DNA of 64,000 bases from Phoronis australis (taxonomy: Eukaryota; Phoronida; Phoronidae). Position numbers and translations under genes: made by a program. Numbering within the stretch: the stretch's first letter is position 1; each line of letters starts with the position of its first letter. Below are positions 23,133 to 35,099 of the stretch, piece after piece. The stretch lies in assembly GCA_002633005.1 (NCBI GenBank), contig NMRA01000005.1:1471236-1535235 (forward strand), read 5' to 3'. The notes beneath the pieces were generated by a model. It made no database searches. It saw only the letters and a list, made by a program, of their open reading frames with translations, and was not told the origin of the DNA.

Positions 23133-23550
23133 TAAGAGTGACTCCATATAAAAACCAACAGGTAAAGTCTATACCCAAAATCACCGATTTTTTTTAAACT
23201 TAGCACATGAGTTTGGTTTGTTGAAATGTAGAAAAACCTCACTTTTTAAGAATTTTCAATCATCATTTTTCTTTTTATGACCTGTACCTCCATTTTGCAA
23301 CAAAATTGGGCGTCGAAGTAGGCATGTTTGAATGCATTTTACTAGCATGTATGATACGGTCAAAACAAATGAATAATACGAATTGAAAGGGCAATGGCTG
23401 AATAATGTAATGGCATAACTTTCAAAATCCATTTTTAAATTTATACGTTTTGAATTTGTGAGGCAAAAACGGTTATTTTTCAGGTTTTCACTGAAGCCAT
23501 TTTCGGCCACATTTGACACTCTGTAGCAGCCATAACGCACCTTTCCTGAA
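23133..23550. repeat. Left TIR of T2
   Basis: Inverse of 26195-26617 with indels. Outer word 'agagtgactccatataaaaacc' (here split by a mismatch against the right end); inner word 'gcagccataacgcacc'. Small open frames in it are not genes. Confidence 0.7.
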
Positions 23551-24520
23551 ATTGACTTTATAATAATTTGTTAGGTCATTCCTAACCTGTTTATAATCTA
23601 AAATAAAAAATCTTGCCTCTAATGTAGTTTTTGCGTACGAAGCATTATACGAACTGCACTTCGTCCTTTTGCATGTTCTCAGTTGCCTCTGCTGCCAATA
23701 GGGGGCTCTTGGAACATATAATAAGCTTGCGAAACACGAAATAAAAACTTTGTATTTTGGAGAAAAGGCAGACAGCATTATTAATTACCATTCTATGAAA
23801 ACGGCATTGATGATTAATACTTATTACAAAAATGTGTACGTAAATCAACTGGCATGCGTGCTTCTAAATGATAGATGGCGCTGCTTTTGTTTACGTGGAG
23901 ACTGAAGACGCATCTAGAATAAGAGCAGTAACACGAGGACCTTGCTATAATTCAAGACTTCGCGAGATGTTGCCGTGTATTTTAAATGAGAACACGTGGT
24001 TTTGGATAAATTTTAGAGAGGTTCTAGTGTTACTGAACTCACCCCTGCCTTGTTTTCTATCTGCCTTGTTCGTGCCACAGGCAAAGGAAGCCACCCAAGG
24101 TGGATATGCCCCGGCCCCTAGTGTTCAGTGCAAAAAATCCTTCAACTTGTCAATAGTCATTGTAACTTTGGGTTCATATTGTAATGTCCCTGCTGGTTGC
24201 TACAAATTTTAGTCGCCACCAGTCGCCAGAAATCTGGTGTTCCCCCCACACACACCGGGCACCCTAACGCTGAATATTTCTGCCAGTGTGATCATCAGTG
24301 GTATAAAAAGGTACACATTCACAGTTAATAGAAAATAATTCGCGAAAGACAATTTTATTAATGACTACTTCATGACAGACATGAAGTAAACAGAAGTAAC
24401 GGTCTCGACTTCATATATCACACATCTTTGACTGGTATGCTACAAAACTAGGCTAAACGTTGAGCTCATTTATCACTTCATTCAGTAAACATAACAGCAT
24501 CTTCAGCAGAAATAGCATCG

Positions 24521-25660
24521 TCATAAACATTGCTGCAGACAACCTCGAAAAAATCCACCAATCTGCGATTCACTTAACATCACAGGTAAATTTACACTTT
24601 CACAGTGGGTTCTCGGCGTAATGTTTTCTCCCGGCATTTTGGCACTTCCGAGGGTGAAAGTTTTTACCTGACTTTCTCCTTCATCGAATATGTTCGTCAG
24701 AAAGTTCTTAACCTTTGATGAAAATCTTGTTGACCTTTTACCTTTTTTCAATGCCTAACCTATTGCTTCAGCATTCGTCTCATCCACATTGTACTCTGAG
24801 GCTGCCTCAAATGACGCTCCGGGTTCTTGCATCTAAAAGCATTTCTGACGACTGTCGTGCGATGTGGTCATACGTGTTCAGTGTGGTTACCCACATCCAA
24901 ATGCCGACCTAGTTCTGCGTCTGTAGCAAAAAATTTCGAGTAACCTTGCTGGGTACAAGGGAACTTTTGTTGAGGCTCTTCACTAGATACAATTCCAACC
25001 TTAAGTCTTGGTGTTGAAAATCCGCCATGTCTAGAGATGTTAGTGTAATTTAGAGAAATAGGTTTCCCATTTTCTCAGTATTTGTAAGAACTTACCGTCA
25101 TCTACATGGAATGATTTCCACACGTGAATTCCTTGGATGGAATAGTGGGAATTTGGGAATGTCCTTATACCAGGAACTGAGTATTTTGGAAAAGACTTTG
25201 TTGCATTGACTGAAAATGCATACACATAACATCCCTTCACACGGCCACTGGAAAGTAGTGCTTCTTTCAAATCCAGAAAGTTTATGATATTATTACTTTC
25301 GGCTACAAAGTACTTTGCATGTTGTTTGAGTGGAGCGATCTTGCGATCACAGAGATCCTTTCCATTCTGACTTTCACTAAAGTCATATCTCGAAACAGAA
25401 ATGCCGGTAGAATTTGACAAGGGTGCTACGTTCAGGAGGAGAGGAGCAGAGTGGTAACATCCAGCATTACCTGACTCTTCCATGACTGGTCCTGTTCAGT
25501 CAGAAATTCACCGACTCTGGGTAGTACGAGTCCGTACTCTGGAACAGGCCTTGCTTTGTGAAGTAGTTTCTTGTATCTCAAATGTTCAGTGGTGTCTTTG
25601 ACATGACTCACTAAAGCACACAGCTTTTGTGATTTTTTGAAGAATAAACTCTAAAGGAAC
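24521..25660 (-). pseudogene. Broken DDE-type transposase with C2H2 finger
   Basis: Reading on the minus strand: a lead-in (25650-25485); a catalytic-type region with NAGCYHSAPLLL, SRYDFSESQNGKDLCDR and LSSGRVKGCYVY (25483-25250); a linker; a C2H2 finger with FPCTQQGYSKFF and LGRHLDVGNH (about 24930-24850); then the C-terminal motif STRFSSKVKNFLTNIFDEGE and LSESQIGGFFRGC (24751-24530). This order matches, from memory, large transposon proteins of marine invertebrates in which the NAGCYH motif is preceded by an Asp (SDN-type). Here the corresponding residue is not Asp (ESGN), and frames shift between pieces, so it is inactive. No introns needed. Both TIRs surround it. Confidence 0.75.
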
Positions 25661-26194
25661 ATGAAGGCCCATCGACATCGTCCGCCATTTTGTCTTTTTA
25701 AAATGCACTTGCTTCTCTCAAAACCAGTCATTACAAATATCAATTCTTACTCGTTTAATCTTAAAGGCATTTATTTCCATTCAAAAGTTCTACAGAGTGT
25801 TTAAATTAACCTGATTATGTAAGAGAAATGAAAGAATACGAGAGGGTTACACGTATATTTTTTATAAATCCTCAAGCTTTAAACCTCAACTGACTCCCTC
25901 AGTGGGCAAAGGTCATCGGGTTCAGTTTTGATACTAGCCGCGTAATAAACCCGGAAAACATCTTGTTTTCATTTGAAAGACTTTAGACTTGGTTTCTATA
26001 ACTATTTAAAGCAGACTTCTTGCCTAAAAGTTTGTTCAAATGGTCTGTAAACTCTGCTCGTCATTTCCAAACTATGAAAATAGACAGTTTTGCAAGACAA
26101 TTTTCACTAAAGTGCAAAGTTGAGGCAAGATTTTTTATTGCTCAGTCATCAAGACTAACTCTTTAACTGTATGTTCAAAACGTCACATAAGGCT

Positions 26195-26617
26195 ACAAGG
26201 TGTTTTATGGCAGTAAGAAGGTCACAAAAATGGCCACTAAAATTAGCCCCAAAAAGTGGTCTGTGGATTATCTCCCCTGTCTAGCACAAAACTGTCAGAT
26301 TTTAATAAATGGCACAGAATTATGTACAATATACGTTGGTTATTTCAGCCACCAAAATATAGCTTTTGATCTATTTTGTATGTTACTCATTTTTGTTGCT
26401 GAAAACATGCGATTTTTGAGACGGCTAATATGCCCAATTGTGCCAATTTGTGTTATCATGCTCCAGCGGCGAAATTAGGGGTCATTGAGTGCACAAAATT
26501 TGGCATTTGGGTTTATGTTAGGATACCTACCCATGTACAAAAAATGAAGTTGTTTTAAATTTTGACGTATAGACTGATTTTTGAAAATCTACTGGTTTTT
26601 ATATGGACTGTCTCTTA
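26195..26617. repeat. Right TIR of T2
   Basis: Inverse copy of 23133-23550. The 92-codon open frame at 26200-26478 is TIR sequence and not taken as a gene. Confidence 0.7.
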
Positions 26618-26995
26618 ATTCGTATTTGTCACTCGTTTATGTATCAAAATAAAGACTTATCTCCCTTGTCATGCATACTTGGGGAATGCCCTACGATGGA
26701 ATCCCCGAGAAAAATCGCGACGTACTCATGTGGACGTTGTAGGGGTACCAGTGGTATTAATTGAAGCAATTTTAAAACAATAAACATCATTGAAATGGTT
26801 TTGTTATCACTAAATGTACATACTATTTATTCAATAACTAGGCCTCCGACCCTTGTTACAATCTAATCATCAAATACAATACACATCGCGATACAGGAAA
26901 GTGTCAAACACTAAAAGCCGTATCGCCTTGATCACTGAATGTAACTTACGGTGCGTAGGCGCTACGTTCAAATCCCAAAAGGTGGTTGGCTGCGC

Positions 26996-27560
26996 CTACG
27001 TGCGCCTACGCCCCACTAAAGCAGTAACATGAGCTCTTCTTCGTTTGAATGTGAAATTAACATATTTACATGTTGACCATATAAGATCTTTTTCCTCCAT
27101 AGTCATGAGTCTGATGAATTTTGTAACGTTGGGATTGTTGTAGCTCCATGTAGGCAAATGCCGTTTCCTAAGGTCATCGTAGAATGGGCATTCGATAACA
27201 AAATGATATTCTGACTTGATACATGTCCTAACACAGAGAGGGCACAACTTTTGTGGCCTGCTAAGTTTCAAGAGTCTATCCTTTTCAATCACTGGTGCAT
27301 GCGCTGAACATCTTAATCTCACCATATCAGATCTAACATTTACATTGTCAATTATATCTAAATAATTTTCAAAACATATATTTAACTTAAAAGTGTCCAG
27401 CTTAACCGAATTGTTCAAAATTTCTTGCCATTTTTGCTGACCAGTATCTTTGCATCTCTGTTTAAAAAGTGATATGAAGCTTGTCTCGGAACCTACACCC
27501 TGATTGTACCATGCTTCTCCAAAACCAAACTGAAAAATAGCAATTTCTTAACATCATTAA
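26996..27560 (-). pseudogene. LINE ORF2 C-terminal fragment (LINE-C)
   Basis: Begins in an adjoining frame with FGFGEAWYNQGVG (about 27540), then a 140-codon frame with MVRLRCSAHAPVIEK, KLCPLCV, SEYHFVIECPFYDDLR and ends KRRRAHVTALV. The Cys-x2-Cys...His...Cys arrangement is the zinc-binding end of many non-LTR retrotransposon ORF2 proteins (CR1/L2-like in style). 5'-truncated as usual for LINE insertions. The 3' end at 26996 is followed by 'gcgcctacgtgcgcctacg', also seen just upstream. Confidence 0.8.
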
Positions 27561-28739
27561 CCCAGCACGGTTTATTCCTTTTTTCGTCACTAAACGTTCA
27601 CTGTACGATTAAAATGAAACAAAAACTAGCAGAAGAAGCGCAGTTTACAGATCAGCTGAGAGCGCTATTGATGTTCCGACACTAAACTGAAATTTGATTG
27701 CTTATTGGCCCAGTACTTCACCAGAATTTTAGTCCATCTTCGACACCATAATGACAGGTTTGGCAATTTCAAAAGCGTTGGAACATTTCAAGATCAATTT
27801 CATTCTTAAAGATGAGCAAAAAGATTGCTGAGTTGACAGAAAACTTCGGCATTAAATGCTGTGCACTAGATTACAACGCCAGAACGGCAACAATTCATTC
27901 GCAAGACAACAGTGATGATTATACTGATAATGAAGAAACTAGTGGTGACGTTTTTTAGTACTGTTTCAATTAGTTATGTAATTAAAGGAAATTATCAAGC
28001 AGTGTATGCTCACCCTGAGGCTTCGACCTCAACAAGTGATGGTGTGAAACGCTTGCAAAAACAAGGAATTGGCTTCCAAGAACGTGGCAATAGTGGTAAA
28101 CGATGAAGGAGGACACATTGCGTTTGAATGAGGAGTTTAATACAGAAAAATAATTTCAAAAATATTTATTCGTATCACAATAGCACCAATTTCTTTTTTG
28201 ACTTTTCTAGTACACTTTTGACCCGGAATTTCCAAATCTGGGCTTGGAAGTTTTACGGAAATCTGGAAAAGCTGTCAATAAATACTCGAAAACATACCAG
28301 TTGTTCGAGGCAGATGCACTAAATAAAAAATAAAAAATGCCCCCCCCAAAAAAAAGACATGTCAACTTGGAATTAACAGGGAACCAAGCAGCCCTTTTAG
28401 GTCACCCTAAAGTACAAAAAGTAGGGACACGGAGTTGGAAATTGACATCACTAAAATCGGATTTTCATAATTCATTTTACTAACAAAATTGCCGTTGAAT
28501 TTCTCAGTGATTTTTGACAGAGATACCACCAGTCATAGTGTTATCAAAGCAATAAATGTACAGAGACCGTCATGCAGCAAAACATTCTCAACCTTAACTA
28601 TAGGTAGGAAATTCAAAATCTGTAACATTTTAAATCTTTATATAAAAGTAATTCTGTGTTATACATTGGCGCTTGTTGCTAAGGGCTCCATTGTAACACT
28701 TCATGATCTCGTAACACCATATATTTTTCCAAAACATCA

Positions 28740-28920
28740 CGCAATTGTCTGTCTGAAATTCAAGGGGACTGGTAACAAAATTTTAAATGTGTTTGCGATG
28801 AGAGTTACTTTTTATGAACTTACAGGGACGTTCTATCAATTTTCTATGCTTAAACACAGCGTTGGGAACATGAGAAGTATGAAAATACAAAAATCACTTA
28901 TGTCTCAAATTTCAGGATGA
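28740..28920 (+). pseudogene. ORF B end, convergent with ORF A (unrecognised)
   Basis: The last about 55 codons of a 143-codon frame match, in frame and up to the same stop, the minus-strand frame ending at 58296 (shared: FYELTG, HSV, N-R/K-S, QISG-stop). Two-copy conservation of the frame is suggestive, but could also follow from sharing the DNA on the opposite strand of ORF A's element. Role unknown. Confidence 0.35.
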
Positions 28921-30005
28921 AGGAAATTAAATTTCAGCAACGATTTCTGTGTTCTGAATTTAGGAGGCTGTCTCAATCTGGAGAGTTTTAAAGGTTTTAT
29001 ATCAATAATGGCTTTGTTATCACCAACCTTATCACCTTTACTTAAGTTATATCTTAAAAACAATGAAAGGCGGCTATAAATGTGATCCATCTATTGCAAT
29101 GAAAAATGTTCAAACTTACACAATTGCCAGCATGATGACGAATGCAGGCAGCAGTCAATAGCCTGTGTACAGCACAGAGTTGAGGGCTTCTGGCAAACAT
29201 ACATGTACAGTAGCTATCCCATACGTTATGGCTACAGTGAAGTTGTTCTTAGTCATACCAAAATAAAGTGAATGACACATAGTAACAAGAAGTTGTAGTC
29301 CATGGACAACGATCTTCCAGTTTTTCAAGAAGCATCTTTAATTGTCTAAGCACACTTTTGTCTGAAGTTTTGCAAAGATTATACGAAGATGTACTGATCA
29401 TAAAAACTCTTTCTGATCAATTTGCTACGTTGAATATTTAATCATGTTTGAGAAGAAAGGGTTGGATTGTTGATAATCATCAGATACCGAATACCCATGG
29501 TCAATTGACTCAGACACAAAATTCAACAATCTTTCTGCTCCTGTTAGCTTCTTCTTGGAAACAAATGGCGAATCAATAACTACACGTTTTTGTTTATCTT
29601 CAGACTGAGCAATGAGATTGCTGACCTCCATTCTTGCCCATGTCTGCAGCTGCATTACCGATGTGCCATGCCTAGAATTATCTTTGTGCAAGTGAGTTGA
29701 CTTACGGTTGTAAAATTTTAATCACTTATTAATTTTAGTACTGCAGATGGGAAATATGATTTTATTAAAGCGTGATTGTGAGCTTTCGCAGAAATTCTAG
29801 TTACAGAATTACAAAATAAGGTTGTAGTAGGATATATATAACGGTCCCTGAAATGAATAACCAGTTTCATTCACTGATAGCGACGGTAGCCTAACACTGT
29901 AAAACAGTCGTGTAGGAGCTTCATACGCCACACAGCGGCGGGCTCGGTAAAAGCAGGAGAGCCCGCAGTGTAAACATGGCCAGTTTCCGATTTGGGAAAC
30001 TGAAC
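28745..30005. repeat. Two-ORF repeat family, copy 1
   Basis: Inverse of 56940-58460 over most of its length, with indels. Minus-strand ORF A fragments here: FVQFPKSETGHVYTA (about 29990), WARMEVSNLIAQSED (about 29640), TGAERLLNF, HGYSVSDDYQQSN (about 29490) and TKNNFTVAITYGI (about 29240). On the plus strand ORF B ends FYELTGTFYQFSMLKHSV ... QISG, stop at 28920. Both copies keep these peptides, so at least ORF A was protein-coding. I do not recognise the protein. Confidence 0.65.
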
Positions 30006-30118
30006 GAAGTCAACTACATTGCGCAGGTTATTATTCTCCATATGAGTAAGACAATACATGCATTGCTGGCTTACGTAGTGAACGGGAGGTATGGATCTAC
30101 ATATATGACCAGCCGAGC

Positions 30119-30248
30119 ATAGGCGGATCTAGAGGGGGTCAAGGAGGTCCGGAACCCTCCTTTTCCCTTGATTTTAGTGATGTCAATTCCAGAATTCTCA
30201 AATTGTTTACTTGGACCCCCTTTTAAAAAACTCCTGGATCATCCCCTG
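30119..30248. mobile_element. MITE, GGCGGATCTAGAG type
   Basis: Begins 'aggcggatctagaggggg', ends 'ctcctggatcatcccct'. An inverted relative lies at 48380-48548, sharing 'ggtccgga', 'ttgattttagtgat.tcaa'-like text and 'tggatccgcctat'. About 130 bp. Confidence 0.7.
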
Positions 30249-30289
30249 CGGCAAGTACACAATGTACGTCAAGTGGACTAAAACACGGA

Positions 30290-30690
30290 ACATTTTCCCA
30301 ACATGCGTGCACCTAAGATGCATATCCGTCGAGTTGCACAATCCAACCAGCAATCAGATGGGTGGATCGGCGAAGTCATTTGGTAGGGCCCACTCAAATT
30401 GTTGACTTTGGTGTTCAGAAATAGATTGTGTGGTTCCGCGAAACTCGACTTTAGTTATGACGCTGGAATATCCATTTCATCATCTTGTATACTGATTGGT
30501 GTTTCCAGGCCCGGTCCGTAGGCCTACGTTGAGGAGCAGTGAATTGACGTGAAACAGGAAAAATGTCACCATGAACCGTGAAATCCAGAAAACGTTTCCT
30601 GCGTGACTAATCCTTGACTTGAAACTAAGACGTTTCCAGGGCTCACACTTAACATTGAACCACCGACGGTCCGACTGTGACACACAGTTC
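30290..30690. repeat. Duplicated block (copy at 39.6-39.95 kb)
   Basis: Direct copy of 39575-39945: 'cgcatatccgt', 'ttgttgactttggtgttcag', 'gaaatagattgtg' and 'gtgaaacaggaaaaatgtca'. Frames are not conserved between the two, so non-coding. It lies upstream of the 5' flank type sequence in the 39 kb paralogue. Confidence 0.85.
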
Positions 30691-30736
30691 TCATCATACA
30701 CGTTCTTAGTGGTCCTGGTTGTGAAGAAAGCATTGA

Positions 30737-32480
30737 TTATCTAAAATGACCAGGTGACTCGCTGTTCCAGAAAGATAAAATTGTAAGCCTACATGACGGT
30801 TTAGAGAAGTGAGATGAAGCACGAAATATTATGAATTTTAGATAAAAATTAGGAAAAGTAGGGACAAGCCAAAAAGGAACAAAAAGTGGGATGAGTGGGA
30901 TCGCTTGAAAGTCTGTTTGATATTGACGACCGATCGTGGAAGTCAACAAAACTTCAGTTTTCGCCTCCTTTTGGCCATTCTGGTTAATGGAAGTCAGGTG
31001 ACCTGCTTACTTTTTTAATAAGTTTATTTGCAGAAACTGAAATTGAGAATGGAATACAGTACAAAAGAGAACAAATAAAAACACATTCACTCTCACATTC
31101 ACACATTCCAGCACTGCTTGAATTTACACTGAGTGTATAAGTGTTTCAAAAAATCCCAGCAAGTTAGGGGTGATTCTCTAGATTTCATACTTTTCCGTGT
31201 CTTGTCAAATAAAATTGAGTGAAATCTCTTAAGTACAGGAATACATGAAGACTTCGAACTAGTATACATAAAGTAATGAGCTAACGTTAATATGTGATTA
31301 ATTCATAGCCATGATATCCTGTACAGATTTTTGTTTTGGATAAAAATCTTACGTTACCATACGATAACAGACAAAGCTTAATGACTATGCCTCTACTATT
31401 GGGTGGGCACTGATGATATACAGTAGGGTCGACCAATGTAAAACAATAGACGCTATTTATAGCACCTGTATTAGGATATAACGATCACACACTGCCATTC
31501 AACAGTTGGGTAGCATCGAGCCAACCTCAAATGTGCACAAAATTGATTGAAAGCACGGCAGTGCTGAACTAAGATGTGCCATAATTGTTTAATGCACATT
31601 CGCTCAAATTCGGGTATTGCCTGATAAAAGGAGACCGCGGACAGATTTCTGGGGGGAAGACATGGGACCCCACTCCACCCCGCTACGTGCATGGCCAAAA
31701 CAAGAGAAAAGAGACGTCTTCGTCATGCCTAGGCAGGTCGGTGTGTTCCATCCATGCCTAGGCAGGTCGGTGTGTTCCATCCATGCCTAGGCAGGTCGGT
31801 GTGTTCCATCCATGCCTAGGCAGGTCGGCGTGTTCCATCCATGCCTAGGCAGGTCGGTGTGTTCCATCCATGCCTACGCAGGTCGGTGTGTTCCATCCAT
31901 GCCTAGGCAGGTCGGTGTGTTCCATCCAGGCCTAGGCAGGTCGGTGTGTTCCATCCATGCCTACGCAGGTCGGAGTGTTCCATCCATGCCTACGCAGGTC
32001 GGTGTGTTCCATCCATGCCTACGCAGGTCGGAGTGTTCCATCCATGCCTACGCAGGTCGGTGTGTTCCATCTAAAACTGTGGTTGGCCACCCCTTACAAC
32101 ATCTAGTAGATAAACCACGAGTTTGAGCGAGAGTGTATTAACAAAAAAATACACTGTCGTGTTTTGACTAAATTTGATAGCTAGAATCTGTGAAAATAAT
32201 TATGAAGTAATCATTTAATTCAAAATGAAGCGCGGGACGGTTAAGTGTGAAGAGATCTCTGTCCCGACCTGGGCTCGCTTCCCAGGACTTTCTGCTATAC
32301 GTGCAGTAGCTATAGCGGAACCACCGACTTATAAAAACAAGATTGTATTTGAGTGTTAAATAAAACCGTAACAAATGCACAGTTACACGTCACTTTAACC
32401 TTTTTACGGCTAGAAGAAACTCTATAATACAATGGATTATGGGACAACGGTGGTTCCGAGCATCGCCGCCAACAAACGTG
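30737..32480. repeat. Segmental duplicate of 46.58-47.50 kb
   Basis: Direct paralogue of 46585-47500. Shared: 'aatgac.aggt.....ttc', 'aaaatcaggaaaagtaggga', 'gtggaagtcaacaaaacttc', 'ctaaaactgtggttggccac' and 'agatctctg.cccgac'. This copy has two extra parts: 31020-31690 (AT-rich, no gene seen) and the 29-bp minisatellite. The minus-strand words 'aatggccaaaa' here and at 46796 also appear beside the assembly gap at 49897. Confidence 0.85.
31724..32071. repeat. 29-bp minisatellite, 12 units
   Basis: Twelve head-to-tail units of 29 bp beginning 'catgcctaggcaggtcggtg' (348 bp). Two sub-types alternate: 'taggcag' in the left units and 'tacgcag' in most right units. The paralogous site at 46905-46925 has only about one unit. 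The 104-codon frame is produced by the repeat (29 is not a multiple of 3) and is rejected as a gene. Confidence 0.95.
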
Positions 32481-32499
32481 GAAATAGATTACAACATCA

Positions 32500-32770
32500 T
32501 TACAGCGTCCTGTCGTTCAGTAACTTTTCCAGACGTGAGGGGTGCTGAACGTGCGATAATATCTGGCTTAACTTAACTTTCATTTTTATCAGCCCACTCC
32601 AGTCAGGCTAGATACGATCTGATCGGAGATTAGAGCAATTATCAAACAAAAGAGCGCAGGCCCTCCAACCATCAACGCCAGAATGGAGTTAATTGGCTAC
32701 TGGGGGTAAACTTCCCAACTTGTTGTTGGGCTATACAATCGAACAAGTTGGGAGCAACGGAATGTCGCCG
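32500..32770 (-). repeat. MVGG repeat, copy 2 (internally deleted)
   Basis: Minus-strand relative of 21040-21262 and 34570-34755, joined at about 32565 to sequence matching 34215-34280, so about 280 bp present in the 34 kb copy is missing here. Peptide SILALMVGGPALFC and its TGA are kept; a stop lies just before it. Confidence 0.7.
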
Positions 32771-32999
32771 TCATGTTGTAATAGTATAGCAGCCAGAAGT
32801 TTGCAAACAAGATCTCTGTTTACCGATAGTGTCACTAGATCCGTACTCAGTGTAGTTCGCCTATGAATCCGCATCTGAATAGACCTATCGCAAGCTCCGC
32901 TCCCTTGCGAAAAGTCACGACACCACCAGACAAACAAGTAAGATGTCGGAGGCAAATACACTGTCGCTAAACTACGTTCTTGATAGAATCGATGAGTGT

Positions 33000-34200
33000 T
33001 TTTGAACTATCCAAAAACGATTCGACACGCACAACAGGTGATACTTTTCAGCAGAGAATCGTACTTTCATGCTGTGAGAATTTGTAAAGGCGACGAGTGT
33101 TTGAGGAAAAGTATTTCGGAGCCAGCGAAAATCCGAAGAACCCGCACCTTTCACGTTCACTTGACAAATGACAAGACCTCTGGTGCGATATCTTCATGCA
33201 AACCTAGACAGTTACCTTCAAGTCCTTATTATCAGTACGATGCCATTGATTTCAGGATATTTAAAACAAAATTAATGAAGATTCACCGATATTTTTCATT
33301 CAGCCGCCTACCAATTCCACCAAATGAAAAGTAGGTCACAAGATGGGACTCCCCGGGTAAAGTAGGTTGAGTCGATAGTACTGTTTATGCTTTCTAATAT
33401 TCGAGCGAACTATTTTGATTAAAAAACTCAGGTTCATATAGTTAGGTGCTAGGCAAACAGCTAGCTGCGGCAGGTATAGGGCTGTGTCCAAGTCAAATTA
33501 ATGCGCGGAATTGGCCGTAAGTGCACAATTAAGACATTCAGTTAGGCCTACCTTTTGATGAGCTACACATTTTTGTATTTTCATTCATAAATGTAGCTTT
33601 CTAGGGACTACTTCTGGGGCTAGTGCTCCCGGGATCCAGAAGGCGAGGTGGCAAAGGCGGTCAAACCTCTAGTAGTATTATACATAGTGTATTGAGGACG
33701 TTCAGAATCTGAGGACGCCTGTGCACGTGTACTGGGGACGATTAGAAGCTGATGACTGCTGCGAGTTTGCACACGCACTTTTAGGCTTAAGGAATGCCCA
33801 AAAAGTGACGGGATATTCTTCTCGAGATGCATAACGGTTGTCAGAATTACGCACGCCATAGCAACACCGTTTCATCATTCTTATCGCACATTTTTTAGCT
33901 ATAAACTAAAAATAAGCTTTGCCAGCCAACAGGTAAAATGGCGGCTTGGAAACTCAGAGGAAGATGTGTCAAGAATGCTGCGTTCTGATTGGTCAGTGAA
34001 GCCGTCAATCAAAATCCTGTCGATAGGTCAATTGCCATTGAACATGGTCACGTTCATTCAGATGGCACTCGACAGCCTACCCTTAAAGGTGAGGTGTCTT
34101 CCTATATGCAGCTTAAACAAGAAAATAATGTATCTGTACTTAAAATTCTTCTTGCCATTGGTTTTCATCATAAAAAACAGTGAGGTCATTTGCACTGATT
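33000..34200. other. No gene recognised
   Basis: Several open frames of 60-110 codons occur (for example plus 32996-33334, Lys/Arg/Ser-rich), but none has recognisable motifs or a copy elsewhere to test. A short plus-strand ATG frame at 32942 stops after 20 codons. Sequence near 33930-33960 ('aaaatggcggcttgg') resembles a housekeeping-style start region but leads nowhere. Confidence 0.4.
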
Positions 34201-34209
34201 AAATGCAAT

Positions 34210-34760
34210 CTATTCATTACAGCGTTCCGTCGTTCAATAACTTTTCCAGACGTTAGGGGTGCTGAACGTGCGATAAAATCTGACTCTTTTGTTAACTGCC
34301 CAGCACAGTCTTTTGTCCCGTATGATAACAAGCAGGCCAATTATCTCCCAGGCTTCAAAGGAAACGTATGGAGGTTGCACGCTACTACCGAACGCGTATG
34401 AACACAATCAAACCCTGAGTGCGTCCGTTTGGACAGAATAGATTGCCTTAACTTCTGTTGTAGTTGAGCGATTTTGGTGATTCAAAAACGGAGCATGATC
34501 AGCATTTGACGAGGAATTCAGAAATGCTATTGGTTTAAGCTCAAATATGTTAAAACTTAACTTTCATTTTTATCAGCCCAGCCCAGTCACTCTAAATACG
34601 ACCTGATCCGAGATTAGAGCAATTATCAAACAAAAGAGCGCAGGCCCTCCAACCATAAATGCCAGAATGGAGTTAATCAGTCGTGGGTAAACTACCCAAC
34701 TTGTTTTTTGGCTATAGAATCGAGCAAGTTAGGAGCAACGGGATGTCGCCGTCATGGCTG
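34210..34760 (-). repeat. MVGG repeat, copy 3 (longest inverted copy)
   Basis: Inverse of 21040-21600 through most of its length. On the minus strand it reads SWVVYPRLINSILAFMVGG and on to TGA at about 34572. It shows the full extent of this repeat unit, about 550 bp. Confidence 0.7.
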
Positions 34761-35099
34761 AAGGGCCTGGCCGAACTTTATGGCTTTTTACTTGTCCAAG
34801 CCCTGAGCGACCTCTTCGAGGACGGAAACCTTTTTTAGTCACTGCATGAGAAGGCTTTTTAAGTAATGTGGGTGACATAGTAACCTAGTACAGTAAAAAC
34901 GGTAAGTTCTGATTATCTTTGTTTCTTTATAATAATTTCGTATTCATACTACTTACCAGTAAACCATCTCAATTACAATATGGCGTCTTGACATTATGTA
35001 ATATTTATATTATTCCTCAAATACACGCGTCACAACATCGTTATCACATATTACTCGTGAAAATTCGAAAAACTATTAATACTTAATCACTAAGAACAC

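Larger units (their letters stand above)
23133..26617. mobile_element. DNA transposon, 3.5 kb, with DDE/C2H2 transposase (T2)
   Basis: Bounded by imperfect terminal inverted repeats of about 420 bp (23133-23550 and 26195-26617). After inversion both share 'ccatataaaaacca' near the outer end and 'ggtg.gttatggc.g' plus 'aaaatggcc' words near the inner end. Inside, on the minus strand, is a broken transposase gene (24521-25660). The structure of long TIRs flanking a single gene supports a once autonomous DNA transposon. I could not determine the target-site duplication. Confidence 0.75.

Noticed and set aside
27912-28322. Two plus frames of 64 codons
   Set aside because: No motif, no copy, AT-rich; consistent with chance.
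31812-32126. 104-codon frame with repeated peptide (QVGVFHP...)
   Set aside because: Arises because a 29-bp unit cycles through three frames; the paralogous block lacks the array.
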